Both the position numbers and the translations under genes were made by a program. Below, in pieces: positions 63,648-64,000 of a stretch of DNA of 64,000 bases. The stretch comes from Prevotella pallens ATCC 700821 (GTDB lineage Bacteria; Bacteroidota; Bacteroidia; Bacteroidales; Bacteroidaceae), in the NCBI RefSeq assembly GCF_000220255.1, contig NZ_GL982513.1, positions 1,820,936 to 1,884,935 on the forward strand, in the 5' to 3' direction. Each line of letters opens with the position of its first letter. The stretch's first letter is position 1. The notes under the pieces were generated by a model. That model had not been told where the DNA came from. It ran no database searches and saw only the letters and a list, made by a program, of their open reading frames with translations.

Positions 63648-64000
63648 ATGAAGTTTATTTCATGGAATGTAAACGGTCTTCGGGCTTGTGTAACAAAAGG
63701 ATTTAAAGAAAGTTTCGTGGAATTGAATGCTGACTTCTTTTGTCTGCAAGAAACGAAAATGCAAGAGGGGCAACTCGATATAACTTTCGATGGTTACGAA
63801 TCATATTGGAATTATGCTGATAAGAAAGGCTATTCGGGTACAGCTATCTTCACAAAGCACAAGCCCATAAATGTGCACTATGGTCTGGATATAGACGAAC
63901 ACGATCACGAAGGCAGGGTTATTACGCTAGAAATGGAGACTTTCTTTCTTGTAACGTGCTATACACCTAACTCGCAAGATGGGCTAAAACGATTAGACTA
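63648..64000 (+). CDS. xth: Exodeoxyribonuclease III, partial (runs off the window)
   Basis: The visible 117 codons begin MKFISWNVNGLRACVTKGF and include the metal-binding FFCLQETKMQEG (catalytic Glu) and GYSGTAIFTK motifs of the exonuclease III / AP endonuclease family. It repairs abasic sites and removes blocked 3' ends. The frame is open at the window edge, with about 130 residues missing. It follows folE by 60 bp. Confidence 0.93.
   Translation, partial: MKFISWNVNGLRACVTKGFKESFVELNADFFCLQETKMQEGQLDITFDGYESYWNYADKKGYSGTAIFTKHKPINVHYGLDIDEHDHEGRVITLEMETFFLVTCYTPNSQDGLKRLD

Overview
The window reads as chromosomal DNA of a Bacteroidales bacterium, most likely an oral or gut Prevotella. The support is: low G+C content; promoters of the Bacteroidetes type (TTTG, about 19-20 bp, TAnnTTTG) instead of -35/-10 boxes; A-rich rather than Shine-Dalgarno translation starts; SusC/BtuB-like TonB receptors; a BspA-type leucine-rich surface protein; and families almost confined to this phylum (DUF4494, DUF4922, DUF3822, BT_3928-like, DUF5074/BtuG-like). 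I found no rRNA, tRNA, CRISPR array, insertion sequence or prophage. Species assignment is inference.

Layout. 0.2-5.2 kb: AI-2E family permease, thymidine kinase, mannose-6-phosphate isomerase, then a divergent DEAD-box RNA helicase behind a structured leader. 5.9-8.8 kb: BspA-like surface protein and an mtnN-luxS operon that recycles S-adenosylhomocysteine. 8.9-13.7 kb: YfhO membrane protein and dnaA. 13.8-17.6 kb: a thiamine uptake operon (TPP riboswitch, TonB receptor, PnuT permease, thiamine pyrophosphokinase). 18.2-24.9 kb: UDP-glucose dehydrogenase, then a four-gene minus-strand cluster (double glycosyltransferase, DUF4922 HIT/GalT-like protein, SpoIID-like protein without a signal peptide, AmpG-like permease) behind a 67-bp tandem repeat in which every copy carries a promoter -7 box. 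25.3-28.7 kb: tag, a FAD protein, yggS, DUF4494. 28.8-31.9 kb: LolC/E-like permease and an acyl-CoA synthetase. 32.6-37.6 kb: porin-like protein, typA, rpsO, dps, and a secreted cysteine-repeat protein. 38.2-44.5 kb: a minus-strand run of phosphohexomutase, GNAT, BtuB-like receptor, BtuG-like lipoprotein and a surface protein. 44.7-46.3 kb: a small accessory patch of unknown genes with a decayed paralogue. 46.4-50.2 kb: rsmD, DUF3822, and a RecD-like helicase coupled to a SprT-like protease. 50.2-58.4 kb: WG-like secreted protein, topA, aroK, speA, ECF sigma factor with a small membrane partner. 59.3-64 kb: DUF1599, a BT_3928/TPI in-frame fusion, SPOR protein, folE, xth (cut by the window edge).

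The most unusual signal is outside the genes. At least eight intergenic regions carry short arrays of 2-7 units whose period is almost always exactly 22 bp (23 bp in one), although the unit sequences fall into about six unrelated families, several of them palindromic at the core (AGATATCT; TTTACTTACACGTAAGTAAA; ACTTTAAGTTAAAGT; GCAAAAG/CTTTT types). The AGATATCT family occurs at four distant loci and is embedded in a larger dispersed element with conserved flanks. A fixed two-helical-turn spacing of palindromes, independent of sequence, suggests protein-binding arrays or a family of short non-coding mobile or regulatory repeats.
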